A DNA stretch of 21,617 bases from Darwinibacter acetoxidans_A (GTDB lineage: Bacteria > Bacillota > Limnochordia > Darwinibacteriales > Darwinibacteriaceae), in the NCBI GenBank assembly GCA_041936745.1, contig JBHGWS010000031.1:1-21617 (forward strand). Reading direction: 5' to 3'. The translations under genes were made by a program, and so were the position numbers. The notes under the pieces are model-generated. The model was not told the DNA's origin and searched no databases. It worked only from the letters and a program-made list of their open reading frames with translations. Below, piece by piece: positions 1 to 7,120 of the stretch; positions within the stretch are counted from its first letter, which is position 1; every line of letters begins with the position of its first letter.

Positions 1-117
1 CACTTCCTTGGCTGTATCTAAGGTCAGAAGGCCGGGCGGCTTTGCCTCATCCCTGCTGCGGTGCCTTTCTTTGTTGATAATTGCTTTGATACCCAGCCTG
101 TCATTTGTTGTAATCAA
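1..117 (-). CDS. Unidentified protein, N-terminal fragment at window edge
   Basis: An open frame of 39 codons starts at a TTG (115-117) and runs off the left edge without a stop. A strong AGGAGG (plus-strand cctcct, 125-130) lies 7 bases upstream of this TTG and overlaps the stop codon of the prolyl oligopeptidase, so the two genes look translationally coupled. The peptide begins MITTNDRLGIKAII and continues with a charged stretch (residues about 16-27). I do not recognise a family and there is too little sequence to infer a function. The start is supported only by the ribosome binding site and the open frame. Confidence 0.5.
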   Translation of the reverse strand, partial: MITTNDRLGIKAIINKERHRSRDEAKPPGLLTLDTAKEV

Positions 118-128
118 TGCTTCGCCTC

Positions 129-2153
129 CTAGCCAATATTAAAAATTTTAAATAAAAAGCCGTAGACATCTGTGTGTTCATCAATTATTTTTGAGACCGG
201 TTTACCGTGGCCATGGCCCGCGTCCATATCGACGCGCAGCAAAATCGGCCCTGCTCCTTGTTGGGCCTCCTGCAGGGTTGCCAAAAATTTGTAAGCATGG
301 CCCGGAACCACCCGATCATCGCCATCTGCGGTTATTACTAAGGTTGGCGGGTAGTTTTCCTCTTTTACATTGTGTAAAGGCGAGTATTTATAGAGGAATT
401 CGAAGTGCTCCGGGTTTTCCGCCGCGTTGCCGTATTCCGGGATCCAAAAACGGCCCACGGTGAATTTATGGTAGCGCAGCATGTCTGTGACCGGAACGCC
501 GCAGATGACCGCACCGAAAAGTTCCGGCCTCTGCACCATGCTGGCGGAGACCAATAAGCCGCCGTTGCTTCTGCCTTCTATGGCTAAAAGCTTGGGGCTT
601 GTGTATTTTTCTTTGATCAGCCACTCCGCGGCTGCTTGAAAGTCGTCGAAAACATTCTGTTTGTTTTCCAGCATGCCCGCTTCGTGCCACTCTTCCCCAT
701 ATTCACTCCCGCCCCGCAGATTAGCAACGGCATAAACGCCGCCTTTTTCCAGCCACAACAGGCGGGAGGGCGCGAAGCTCGGCGTTATGGATATGTTAAA
801 ACCACCGTAGCCGTACAGCAGTGTGGGATTTTCCCCGTTTAATTGAAGGCCTTTTTTATGCACGAGGTACATACTGACTTGAGTGCCGTCTTTTGAAGGA
901 TAGAAAATCTGCTTGGTTGCAAAATCAGCTGCCCGGAATGTAAGATCAACTGCCTGAAACGGCTCTATTTTATCTTCTGTCAAATCATAATGCAGACCCA
1001 CTTGAGGGTATAAAAATGAGGTAAAACCGATAAAAAGCTCTGTGTGGTTTTGCCTGCCGCTCAGCCCTTCTACTGAACCGAGAGTAGGCAGGGGAATATC
1101 TTTTATGTGATTTCCCTCTCTGTCATAACTGCGCAGGAGCGAGTGGGCGTTCCGCAGAAAAGAGATCACAAAGCGGTCGTTAATCAACCGTGCCTGGGCA
1201 ATAACATCTTCTTGTTCCGGTATAATTTCCTGCCAGTTTTCCTTCTGCGGCTGTTTTAAATCGATGCAGATAATGCGGCCTTTGGGCGCCTTGTAATTCG
1301 TGAAGAAAAAGAATTTTTCCCCTTCATTACCCAGAAACAAATACGTGGCTTCCCCTTCGGCCAAAAGGCGTACGAAATCCCCGTCAGCACCAATTTCTTT
1401 GTAATAAAAGCGGTTGCGGGAATCGGTGCCGTGGAAGACGTGCAGGAGCAGATATTTTTCATCAACCGTAACAGACGGGGAAAAGCTTAATTCTTTGGCA
1501 TCCGGGCGGGAATAAACTAAGGTATCCGCCGACTGGGGTGTACCCAGAGTATGCCAGTAGACTTCACTGAAGTTGTTTTCATCTTCTTTGGCAACGGTGC
1601 CCGGCTGAGGATAGCGGTTGTAATAAAAGCCTTTATCTCCCACCCAAGCCATATTGGTAAACCTGCACCAGTTGAGCACTTCGCTTAAATGTTCTTTTGT
1701 TGCCAGATCTAAGATATGGATTTTCTGCCTGTCGCTTCCTTTGGCAGAAACGGTGTAACTTAAGTACCTGCCCGATTGGTCAACGCTGAAATTGCTTAGA
1801 GCTATCGTCCCTTCTTCACTCCACGTATTCGGATCCAAAATCTTTTCCGGTTCACCTTTTAAACCTCTCTGCCGATAGAGAATCGGTTGGTTTTGCAGCC
1901 CATCGTTTTTTTGGTAAAAATACCAAGGCCCGACCTTTACGGGCAGTGAAAGCCTTGGGTAATTCCAAAGTTCTGTCAGCCTTTCTTTCAATGCAGCCCG
2001 CGGCACATCTTCTAAGTACTCTTCCGTCAGCTGATGCTGGGCTTTAACCCACGCCTTAACTGCCGGATCCGTATCTTTTTCCAACCAGCGGTAAGGATCA
2101 GCCACAAGTGTGCCGTGGTAATTATCGACAACGTTATCTTTCCTAGTTAACAT
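129..2153 (-). CDS. Prolyl oligopeptidase, family S9A
   Basis: A cytoplasmic serine peptidase expected to cleave short proline-containing peptides after Pro. At 674 residues it is close to the usual 680-710 of the family. There is no signal peptide. The N-terminus has the family's DPYRWLE element (about residues 20-26), residues about 75-400 form the presumed seven-bladed propeller, and the C-terminal third is the alpha/beta hydrolase. The catalytic Ser is about residue 529 in GRSNGG, the Asp about 612 in DGDDRVVP and the His about 647 in DAGHGHGKP. The LYGYGGFN and LRGGSEYGEEWH elements are also present. The ATG at 2153 has AGAGGGG 7 bases upstream. The gene follows the HNH gene by 60 bases and is followed after 11 bases by another start, so it may lie in a small operon. 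Peptide catabolism is the likely role. The family call is very secure; the substrate is inferred. Confidence 0.96.
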   Translation of the reverse strand: MLTRKDNVVDNYHGTLVADPYRWLEKDTDPAVKAWVKAQHQLTEEYLEDVPRAALKERLTELWNYPRLSLPVKVGPWYFYQKNDGLQNQPILYRQRGLKGEPEKILDPNTWSEEGTIALSNFSVDQSGRYLSYTVSAKGSDRQKIHILDLATKEHLSEVLNWCRFTNMAWVGDKGFYYNRYPQPGTVAKEDENNFSEVYWHTLGTPQSADTLVYSRPDAKELSFSPSVTVDEKYLLLHVFHGTDSRNRFYYKEIGADGDFVRLLAEGEATYLFLGNEGEKFFFFTNYKAPKGRIICIDLKQPQKENWQEIIPEQEDVIAQARLINDRFVISFLRNAHSLLRSYDREGNHIKDIPLPTLGSVEGLSGRQNHTELFIGFTSFLYPQVGLHYDLTEDKIEPFQAVDLTFRAADFATKQIFYPSKDGTQVSMYLVHKKGLQLNGENPTLLYGYGGFNISITPSFAPSRLLWLEKGGVYAVANLRGGSEYGEEWHEAGMLENKQNVFDDFQAAAEWLIKEKYTSPKLLAIEGRSNGGLLVSASMVQRPELFGAVICGVPVTDMLRYHKFTVGRFWIPEYGNAAENPEHFEFLYKYSPLHNVKEENYPPTLVITADGDDRVVPGHAYKFLATLQEAQQGAGPILLRVDMDAGHGHGKPVSKIIDEHTDVYGFLFKIFNIG

Positions 2154-2213
2154 TGCTACACCCCTCTGCCTTTTATCCCTTGTTACTTCGCTGACAGAGG
2201 GAAATTCCCTGCC

Positions 2214-3095
2214 TTAGATCGCCCGGCGGAAAGAGTCGAAACGTGCTGCCAACCTCTCTTGATCGGGCCAATCGCGGCTGTTTCTGGGCATGATCAGTTT
2301 TCTTTGGTGGAGCCCCTGGATACCGTGAGTGAGCATAGGGCCGTCTTCTTCCGACAGTAAATCTTCCCGCACCACTATTTCATAATCAGGGCTGACGCCG
2401 ATAAAGTGGCGGTCAAAGGCCGCATGGTGGATCTTGCATAAAGAAAGCCCGTTGGTAACTAAAGGCTCCCCTGCCGGATCTTTGTCAGGGATAATGTGGG
2501 CCGCATCTAAAAGTTCAACATATCTTAAGCGGCAGAAGGCACATTGGCTGCGGTAAGCTACCAAAACACGGGTGCGGAAGGCCCTTTGGTGCACCCTCGT
2601 TTTGAAACTGGCGGTAATATACCGGCGCCTCAGTTGATCCGCCTCGCCCAAGCTTTCTTCAACCGTAAACCTGGCGTCATCGACAGCGACCGTGAAAGTA
2701 AGGCGGGCGGGATCGGCGGCCACTACAAAGACGGGCCAAGCCGCCACGTATTTTCCTGTGGCGATCCCACAGAAATAGATGAGGGGGATCCGCGCCAGCA
2801 TGGCTTTTTCCAAACGGACATTATCCGGATGCTTGGGATCCGTGCCCCTGTAAGAATAGCTTAAATAACCGCCGCGCATAAAATCATTGTAATCGCTGTG
2901 CGGCGAAGTAGTGATGGAAAGGGGCATTTTTAAAACCTGAGGCTTCCAAATTCCCTGCGGGCCGACCAAAGTGACGCGGCGGCCTTGAAAAGTAAAGCCC
3001 TGCTGCAGATCATGCCACGACAGGACATCGTCCTGCGCCGTCTTTTCTTCCAGCCAGCGGAAAGCTGCCAACCTGATTTGGTGTTCCGCTCCCAC
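2214..3095 (-). CDS. HNH endonuclease, putative restriction-type
   Basis: About 293 residues. The C-terminal part holds a clear HNH nuclease core: a zinc-type CAFC pair (about residues 185-188), DAAHIIPD with the central His (about 200), TNGLSLC with the Asn (about 215), and KIHHAAFD with the distal His residues (about 223-224). The N-terminal ~160 residues are a separate domain that I cannot name; in related proteins this position often carries a DNA-recognition or modified-base-reading module. I prefer the GTG at 3095 because AGGGGG (3104-3108 region) lies 8 bases before it. A longer reading from the GTG at 3104 would overlap that ribosome binding site. No methyltransferase partner is nearby, so a modification-dependent (type IV-like) enzyme is the simplest guess. 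It is not closely similar to the second HNH protein in this window. Confidence 0.85.
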   Translation of the reverse strand: MGAEHQIRLAAFRWLEEKTAQDDVLSWHDLQQGFTFQGRRVTLVGPQGIWKPQVLKMPLSITTSPHSDYNDFMRGGYLSYSYRGTDPKHPDNVRLEKAMLARIPLIYFCGIATGKYVAAWPVFVVAADPARLTFTVAVDDARFTVEESLGEADQLRRRYITASFKTRVHQRAFRTRVLVAYRSQCAFCRLRYVELLDAAHIIPDKDPAGEPLVTNGLSLCKIHHAAFDRHFIGVSPDYEIVVREDLLSEEDGPMLTHGIQGLHQRKLIMPRNSRDWPDQERLAARFDSFRRAI

Positions 3096-3162
3096 TAAAA
3101 GCACCCCCTTACCACTGGTTCTTCGCCGCCGGTTTTACCATCCCTCTTTTTTCCAATTGAAC

Positions 3163-3390
3163 TTACTCCTTAACCTGATAGCCGCGCTTTTCTAATTCTT
3201 TTTTGATTTTCTCCAAATCGAGATTTCTCATCAGGGCACCTTTCGGAATCGTCATAACCCTGCCTACCGTGTTTAACATGCCGGGCTTCGTAATTTCTGC
3301 AAAGCCCAACTCCTGCATAATGCCTAATAAATCCGGGTCGCCTTTAATCAGCTCATGCACCGTTTTCTTTAAATCTATAATCTTGGCCAT
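3163..3390 (-). CDS. DUF1858 domain protein
   Basis: A soluble protein of 75 residues. It has the pattern of the DUF1858 family: an N-terminal helix around the IDLKKTVHELI segment, a PDLLGIMQELGF stretch, then a TKPGMLNTVGR motif and a basic C-terminal helix. Small proteins and domains of this kind are common in anaerobic Clostridia, alone or fused to DUF438/PAS and hybrid-cluster-type proteins, but their biochemical role is not established. The more familiar DUF1858 members carry a CxxC pair at the end of the domain; this one has no cysteine at all. The ATG at 3390 has a GGGG just upstream with short spacing. It lies between the hsp20 terminator and the HNH gene, so it probably has its own promoter, which I could not place. 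Confidence 0.8.
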   Translation of the reverse strand: MAKIIDLKKTVHELIKGDPDLLGIMQELGFAEITKPGMLNTVGRVMTIPKGALMRNLDLEKIKKELEKRGYQVKE

Positions 3391-3457
3391 CTTCCCCAGC
3401 CTTTCTTTTATTAACTAACACCGCTTTCGTTGTCAGCGCTTAAAAACCTTTTTAATG

Positions 3458-3491
3458 AAAAAAATCCGGCGGGCGCACAGCCTGCCGGATT
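3458..3491 (-). terminator. Rho-independent terminator after hsp20
   Basis: An 11-bp stem (3463-3473 with 3481-3491, one wobble pair, 7-base loop) lies 11 bases beyond the hsp20 stop. Read on the minus strand it is followed by a run of seven T. A T-rich tract also follows on the plus strand (3496-3502), so it could act in both directions. Confidence 0.85.
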
Positions 3492-3501
3492 CAAAACTTT
3501 T

Positions 3502-3915
3502 TTAGTGAATGGGGATCTGGCCCTGAGGCCCTGCCTGCGCCTTGGGGAATGTAATTTCCAAGACACCGTCTTTGTGTTCAGCTTTCACGTCCGCCGGATT
3601 TATATTGCCCACATAAAAACTCCGTTGGTTTGCCACCCGGCGCCGTTCCCTGCGGATGTAATTCTGTTTCTCTTCTTCCCTGACGTCCTCCTGCCTGACG
3701 GCGATAGTCAGATAGCCGTCGTTTAAGCCAATGTGGATATTATCTTTTGCAATGCCCGGTAGATCGGCCTTCAACTCATAGCTGCCTTCAGTTTCTTTCA
3801 CATCTACACTGAAGCCCTGCCAAGAGCCTTCCGTCCAATTCAAAAGATCGGAAAATGCCTGCGGCATGAATGAGCCGAAACCACCTCTTTGGCGAAATGG
3901 AGCGATTCTAAACAA
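3502..3915 (-). CDS. hsp20: Small heat-shock protein, Hsp20/alpha-crystallin family
   Basis: An ATP-independent holdase chaperone that binds unfolding proteins in the cytoplasm. About 137 residues, typical for the family. The alpha-crystallin domain spans roughly residues 36-127, with the conserved ADLPGI motif and the DGVLEITFPK strand near its end. The extreme C-terminus has an IPI motif (residues about 134-136) of the I-x-I type that mediates oligomer assembly. I place the start at the TTG at 3915, which has AGGAGG 8 bases upstream and gives the MFRIAPFRQR start usual for clostridial members. The upstream GTG at 3924 lies inside that ribosome binding site. Two CtsR-like boxes upstream and a following terminator indicate a single-gene heat-shock unit. 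Confidence 0.93.
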   Translation of the reverse strand: MFRIAPFRQRGGFGSFMPQAFSDLLNWTEGSWQGFSVDVKETEGSYELKADLPGIAKDNIHIGLNDGYLTIAVRQEDVREEEKQNYIRRERRRVANQRSFYVGNINPADVKAEHKDGVLEITFPKAQAGPQGQIPIH

Positions 3916-3955
3916 TTTCCGCACCTCCTATAAAAATCTTGTTCGTTCACTACTG

Positions 3956-3983
3956 ATTTTATACTAACGTCAGGGAAAGTCAA
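3956..3983 (-). promoter_or_regulatory. Probable hsp20 promoter
   Basis: On the minus strand TTGACT (3978-3983) and TAAAAT (3956-3961) are 16 bases apart. The -35 and spacer overlap the proximal CtsR-like box, the geometry expected for repression. A TATAAA in an overlapping register would give a poorer 14-base spacing. Confidence 0.6.
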
Positions 3984-3984
3984 A
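3968..3984 (+). promoter_or_regulatory. CtsR-like operator, proximal box
   Basis: CGTCAGG-GAA-AGTCAAA matches the CtsR heptad direct repeat (RGTCAAA-NAN-RGTCAAA) at 11 of 14 heptad positions. It covers the -35 and spacer of the hsp20 promoter. CtsR is the class III heat-shock repressor of Gram-positive bacteria; its gene is not in this window. Confidence 0.55.
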
Positions 3985-4067
3985 CTCCCTAAATCGCCAA
4001 GATGCACCCTAAAGGCGCGTTTTTCCTCATTTAGATTGAATAACTGCGGCTTATCTTGCTTTTCTAT

Positions 4068-4084
4068 GGTCAGGAAAGGTCAAG
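4068..4084 (+). promoter_or_regulatory. CtsR-like operator, distal box
   Basis: GGTCAGG-AAA-GGTCAAG is a second heptad repeat with the same spacing, exactly 100 bp from the proximal box. It lies between the nqr terminator and the hsp20 promoter, so it most likely serves hsp20. It contains a TTGACC on the minus strand but no convincing -10 follows at the right distance. Confidence 0.5.
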
Positions 4085-4098
4085 TGTTTTTGGCGATC

Positions 4099-4127
4099 AA
4101 AAAAGCCCCGCCGTTTCTAGGCGAGGC
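4099..4127 (-). terminator. Rho-independent terminator of the nqr operon
   Basis: An 8-bp GC-rich stem (4105-4112 with 4120-4127, one wobble, 7-base loop) is followed on the minus strand by six T (plus-strand A run 4099-4104). It sits just after the nqrF stop at 4140. Confidence 0.85.
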
Positions 4128-4139
4128 CCTTCCTCTATT

Positions 4140-5204
4140 TTACTGAGCTTCGAAGAAAACATTTTCTTCCGCTACAGCCAAATCAGCTAACACTTTCAGC
4201 GAAGCATCGACCATGGGCGGCGGCCCGCACATGTAAACATTGTAGCCGTTTAAATCGAGTTTTTTAAGAACATCTGTGACAAACCCTTTTTCGCCCTGCC
4301 AATCGTCATCGAAGGCCACAACCGGAATATACTCAAACTTAGCGTGTTCGTCCGCCAGCGTCTGGAAGCGGTCCCAGTCAATGAATTCGTTTGCCATATT
4401 AACGCCGTAAATCAGTTTCGCTTCTTTGATGTCGCTGCGCAGCACAACATCCTCAACCAAGCCGGCAAAAGGAGCGATCCCAATGCCGCCGGCGACCATG
4501 ACTACTTTTTCCACGCCTTCTGCAATGGCGAGCTGATCGCCGTAAGGGCCGGTCAGTTTGACCCGATCACCAATCTGCAGAGCCCTGTGGATATACGTTG
4601 TACTCAAACCCCTGGGGACGTAACGGATCATCAGATCCAAAGAGTCATTCCGGCTGGCCGGCGATGCAATGGAGTAGGCGCGGTATTCTTCATAACCGGG
4701 TATCAAAATTTGAACGTACTGGCCCGTTTTGAATTCAAAAGTAGGCGGCGAAACAAATTTCAAGCGGACGCGCCTGACCACTTCGCTCAACTGTTCCAGC
4801 TCAACAACTTCCGTAATATATTCAGCAACATCCAACATATCTTCGGGTACGTTGATTGCCATATCATCTCTTAACCTAATTTGGCAGGCAATCCGTACGT
4901 TATTTCTCTTTTCCTCCGCGGTAAGCAGGCCTTCTTCTGTAGGCAGCATAGGGCCCCCGCCGCTTTCTACCTGCACCTTGCAGTGCCCGCAGGTGCCTTT
5001 GCCGCCGCAGGCGGAAGGCAGGAAGATTTCCTGCTCCGCCAAGGCATCCAAGAGGGTTACGCCGCCGTCGGCGGAAAAGCTCTCTTTTTTATTGATCTCT
5101 ACCTTTAACTTCTGATCGCTGCCAAAGAGGGTATCGGCAAAACCCAGAATAAAGGTTATTCCCAAAAGCAGAGAGTTTAAAACGAAGAATGTGGTGATAG
5201 TCAT
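4140..5204 (-). CDS. nqrF: Na+-translocating NADH:quinone reductase subunit F-like
   Basis: The NADH-oxidising entry subunit of an Nqr-type complex. One N-terminal membrane anchor (about residues 5-22) is followed by a plant-type [2Fe-2S] domain with ligands C66, C72, C75 and C107 (the CX5CX2CX31C spacing of NqrF). A ferredoxin-reductase module follows, with FAD motif RAYS (175-178), nucleotide-binding GGIGIAP (239-245) and CGPPPM (326-331). At 354 residues it is about 50 shorter than proteobacterial NqrF; the reductase half is the more compact, oxygenase-reductase-like form. The start overlaps the nqrE stop (TAATG), so the genes are translationally coupled. It is the last gene of the operon. 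Having an NqrF instead of RnfB identifies the complex as Nqr-type even though the A subunit is RnfC-like. Confidence 0.9.
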   Translation of the reverse strand: MTITTFFVLNSLLLGITFILGFADTLFGSDQKLKVEINKKESFSADGGVTLLDALAEQEIFLPSACGGKGTCGHCKVQVESGGGPMLPTEEGLLTAEEKRNNVRIACQIRLRDDMAINVPEDMLDVAEYITEVVELEQLSEVVRRVRLKFVSPPTFEFKTGQYVQILIPGYEEYRAYSIASPASRNDSLDLMIRYVPRGLSTTYIHRALQIGDRVKLTGPYGDQLAIAEGVEKVVMVAGGIGIAPFAGLVEDVVLRSDIKEAKLIYGVNMANEFIDWDRFQTLADEHAKFEYIPVVAFDDDWQGEKGFVTDVLKKLDLNGYNVYMCGPPPMVDASLKVLADLAVAEENVFFEAQ

Positions 5205-5788
5205 TACAGTTCCACCATCCCTCCAAAGCCCATGAAGCCCAGGGCTAAAATACCGAGAACTATCATGGTGATCCCCGCACCGCGCAAGCCGCTCGGCGGA
5301 TCGCCAACTAGTTCAAGTTTTTCATTAACTCCCGCAACTAACGAGATTGCCAGTAAAAAACCTATACCTGAGCCAAAGCCGTATGTTAAGGCTTTCCCCA
5401 GCGTATACTCTCGCAAAACCATAAACAGCGTGGCACCCAAAACAGTACAGTTAACTGTAATCAGGGGCAAAAAGACGCCAAAAGCCATGTATAGGAAGGA
5501 GAAGTACTTCTCCAAAATCATCTCTAAAAGTTGTACGGAAGCGGCGATAGTGAGCATAAAGATCAGTACGGAGATAACCTGGCCCCCTGTGGGGACAAGG
5601 ATGAAATTGTAGACAAACCAGTTAATCAAAGTTGTCACAGTGATCACTAAGGTTACTGCCGCACCCATACCCACCGCCGTATTGAGGTTTTTAGAAACCC
5701 CAATCGTCGGGCAGAGCCCCAGAATATAGACTAAGACAATATTGTGCGTTAACACAGAAGCAATAAAAACTGCTAAGGTAGCGCCCAT
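5204..5788 (-). CDS. nqrE: Na+-translocating NADH:quinone reductase subunit E
   Basis: An integral membrane subunit of 194 residues with about six transmembrane helices. It forms an inverted-repeat pair with NqrD around a membrane-embedded [2Fe-2S] cluster that carries electrons across the membrane. The cluster cysteines are visible: C26 in LGLCPTIG and C114 in TVNCTVLG. The C-terminal stretch YGFGSGIG (about 136-143) and the GLRGAGIT region resemble NqrE more than RnfA from my memory of the families, whereas LGLCPTIGVSK is closer to RnfA. The ATG at 5788 has an excellent GGAGG upstream. It lies 26 bases after nqrD and overlaps nqrF by one base. Confidence 0.92.
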   Translation of the reverse strand: MGATLAVFIASVLTHNIVLVYILGLCPTIGVSKNLNTAVGMGAAVTLVITVTTLINWFVYNFILVPTGGQVISVLIFMLTIAASVQLLEMILEKYFSFLYMAFGVFLPLITVNCTVLGATLFMVLREYTLGKALTYGFGSGIGFLLAISLVAGVNEKLELVGDPPSGLRGAGITMIVLGILALGFMGFGGMVEL

Positions 5789-5814
5789 CTCTTTCCTCCT
5801 CCGGTTAATTCAAC

Positions 5815-6489
5815 TTAAGCGGCTCTTAAGACCTTTTCTTCTATCTCAGCTCCCGGCCCCTCTTCCGCTCCTTCAAACTGCATGCTTCGTACAGCCCAGA
5901 CAACGACAGCCAGTAGGAAAAACCCTCCCGGTGCCATAGCCATAACCGTCCAGTTAGTCCAACCGGGGCCGACAACATTAAAGCCTAAAAGCGTACCAAA
6001 GGCCAGTACTTCCCTGATTGCGGAAAGAACCAAAAGAACTAAAGAGTAGCCTAACCCGTGCATGAAACCGTCCAGGGCGGCAAGGCCCGGTGTATTTTTG
6101 AAAGCGAAAGATTCACAGCGGCCCATAATCAAGCAGTTCGTGATAATCAACGAAACGTAGGGCCCCAAAGCTCTGCTGATGTCGGGGAAAAAGCCCTGGA
6201 AAAACAAGTCTACCGCAATAACAAAGGTGGAGATAATAACCATGTAGGTGATCATCCGCAGCCGCAGCGGAATGTAGTCCCGAATCAGCGATGTAACCAA
6301 AGATGCCATCATTGCCGTAAAAGTAACACCTAAACCCATGGCAATGCCGTTTTGCAAACTGTTAGTAATCGCCAACGCTGAGCAGATGCCCAGCGTAGAC
6401 GAAATTACTGTGTGTTCCGTCCAAAGCCCGTCTTTGGCAACAACATAGGGCTTGGTATAACTTAAGCGGTACCATTTGCGCCTAGCCAT
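5815..6489 (-). CDS. nqrD: Na+-translocating NADH:quinone reductase subunit D
   Basis: An integral membrane subunit of 224 residues with about six helices, partner of NqrE. The cluster cysteines are C36 in LGICSALA and C119 in IITNCLIMGR. The latter motif, with the following GRCESFAFK, looks like NqrD rather than RnfE. A third cysteine (C125) lies close by. An N-terminal soluble segment of about 25 residues and a charged C-terminal tail (about 200-224, rich in Glu) extend outside the membrane. The ATG at 6489 follows the nqrC stop by one base. The family is certain; the choice between the NqrD and RnfE names rests on these motifs and on the neighbouring nqrF. Confidence 0.92.
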   Translation of the reverse strand: MARRKWYRLSYTKPYVVAKDGLWTEHTVISSTLGICSALAITNSLQNGIAMGLGVTFTAMMASLVTSLIRDYIPLRLRMITYMVIISTFVIAVDLFFQGFFPDISRALGPYVSLIITNCLIMGRCESFAFKNTPGLAALDGFMHGLGYSLVLLVLSAIREVLAFGTLLGFNVVGPGWTNWTVMAMAPGGFFLLAVVVWAVRSMQFEGAEEGPGAEIEEKVLRAA

Positions 6490-6490
6490 A

Positions 6491-7120
6491 TCAATCTCCC
6501 TCCAGCACTCTTAAAACGTTGGCGATGTTTTTTCTCAGCATAGCCTCTAAGGCGTTCCCGGTCATAGTCGCACCGGTGATTCCGTCAACTTCGTAAGGTT
6601 TAGAGGCGGTCCTGCCGGTGGGCAAAATTACAATTTGCGGCTCGAATACCAAGCCTTTAAACTGCTCTAAAAACGCTTCCTCACTGATCCGCCCGCCTAA
6701 ACCGGGTGTTTCCTGCTGTTCCAAAATTACAAGGCCGCCAATTTTCTTTTCAACGGGGTCTAAAGACAAAAGCCCTTTGATGTTATCTTGGAAGCCCATT
6801 CCTTCAAAGTTAAAAGCAACGCGGCCGTTGGCGGCCTTGTAGAGGACAAGATCATCTATTTCTTCGATCACAACATTTTCAGCAAAATTTTCCTCGATGT
6901 TTGTTGTATCGTAGTCTAAACCCAAGACTTTCAAAATCAAAAGCTTACCTTCCAAATCCAAACCTTCTCCATAGGCAGGTACCAGGTAAGTGACGCCCAG
7001 TAACAGCCCGGAAGAAAACAAGCCTAAGATCAGAACGAAAACCAGCCAGCCGACTTTGTCCATGACAGCCAAGCGGAAATTCGACTTTTTCCTTTCTTCC
7101 GGCGTAAGATCGTTATACAT
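6491..7120 (-). CDS. nqrC: Na+-translocating NADH:quinone reductase subunit C, FMN-binding
   Basis: A 209-residue subunit with one N-terminal membrane helix (about residues 25-50) and an extracytoplasmic FMN-binding domain. The conserved ETPGLGGRI motif lies about residues 137-145. FMN is expected to be attached to T185 by a phosphoester bond in the flavinylation motif DGITGAT. The ApbE-type flavin transferase needed for this is not in the window. Length is between RnfG and the longer proteobacterial NqrC (about 255). The start overlaps the nqrB stop by 8 bases. Confidence 0.9.
   Translation of the reverse strand: MYNDLTPEERKKSNFRLAVMDKVGWLVFVLILGLFSSGLLLGVTYLVPAYGEGLDLEGKLLILKVLGLDYDTTNIEENFAENVVIEEIDDLVLYKAANGRVAFNFEGMGFQDNIKGLLSLDPVEKKIGGLVILEQQETPGLGGRISEEAFLEQFKGLVFEPQIVILPTGRTASKPYEVDGITGATMTGNALEAMLRKNIANVLRVLEGD

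Noticed and set aside
2198..2210. Palindrome AGGGAAATTCCCT near the end of the HNH gene as terminator
   Set aside because: It lies just before the gene's stop codon on the transcript's far side and has no T run; more likely incidental.
3925..4098. CIRCE (HrcA) element for hsp20
   Set aside because: No TTAGCACTC-N9-GAGTGCTAA pattern is present; the heptad repeats fit CtsR instead.
4344..4874. Plus-strand open frame of 176 codons
   Set aside because: It lies wholly antisense to nqrF, whose motifs are unmistakable; no family features or ribosome binding site. The same applies to the other plus-strand frames in the window.
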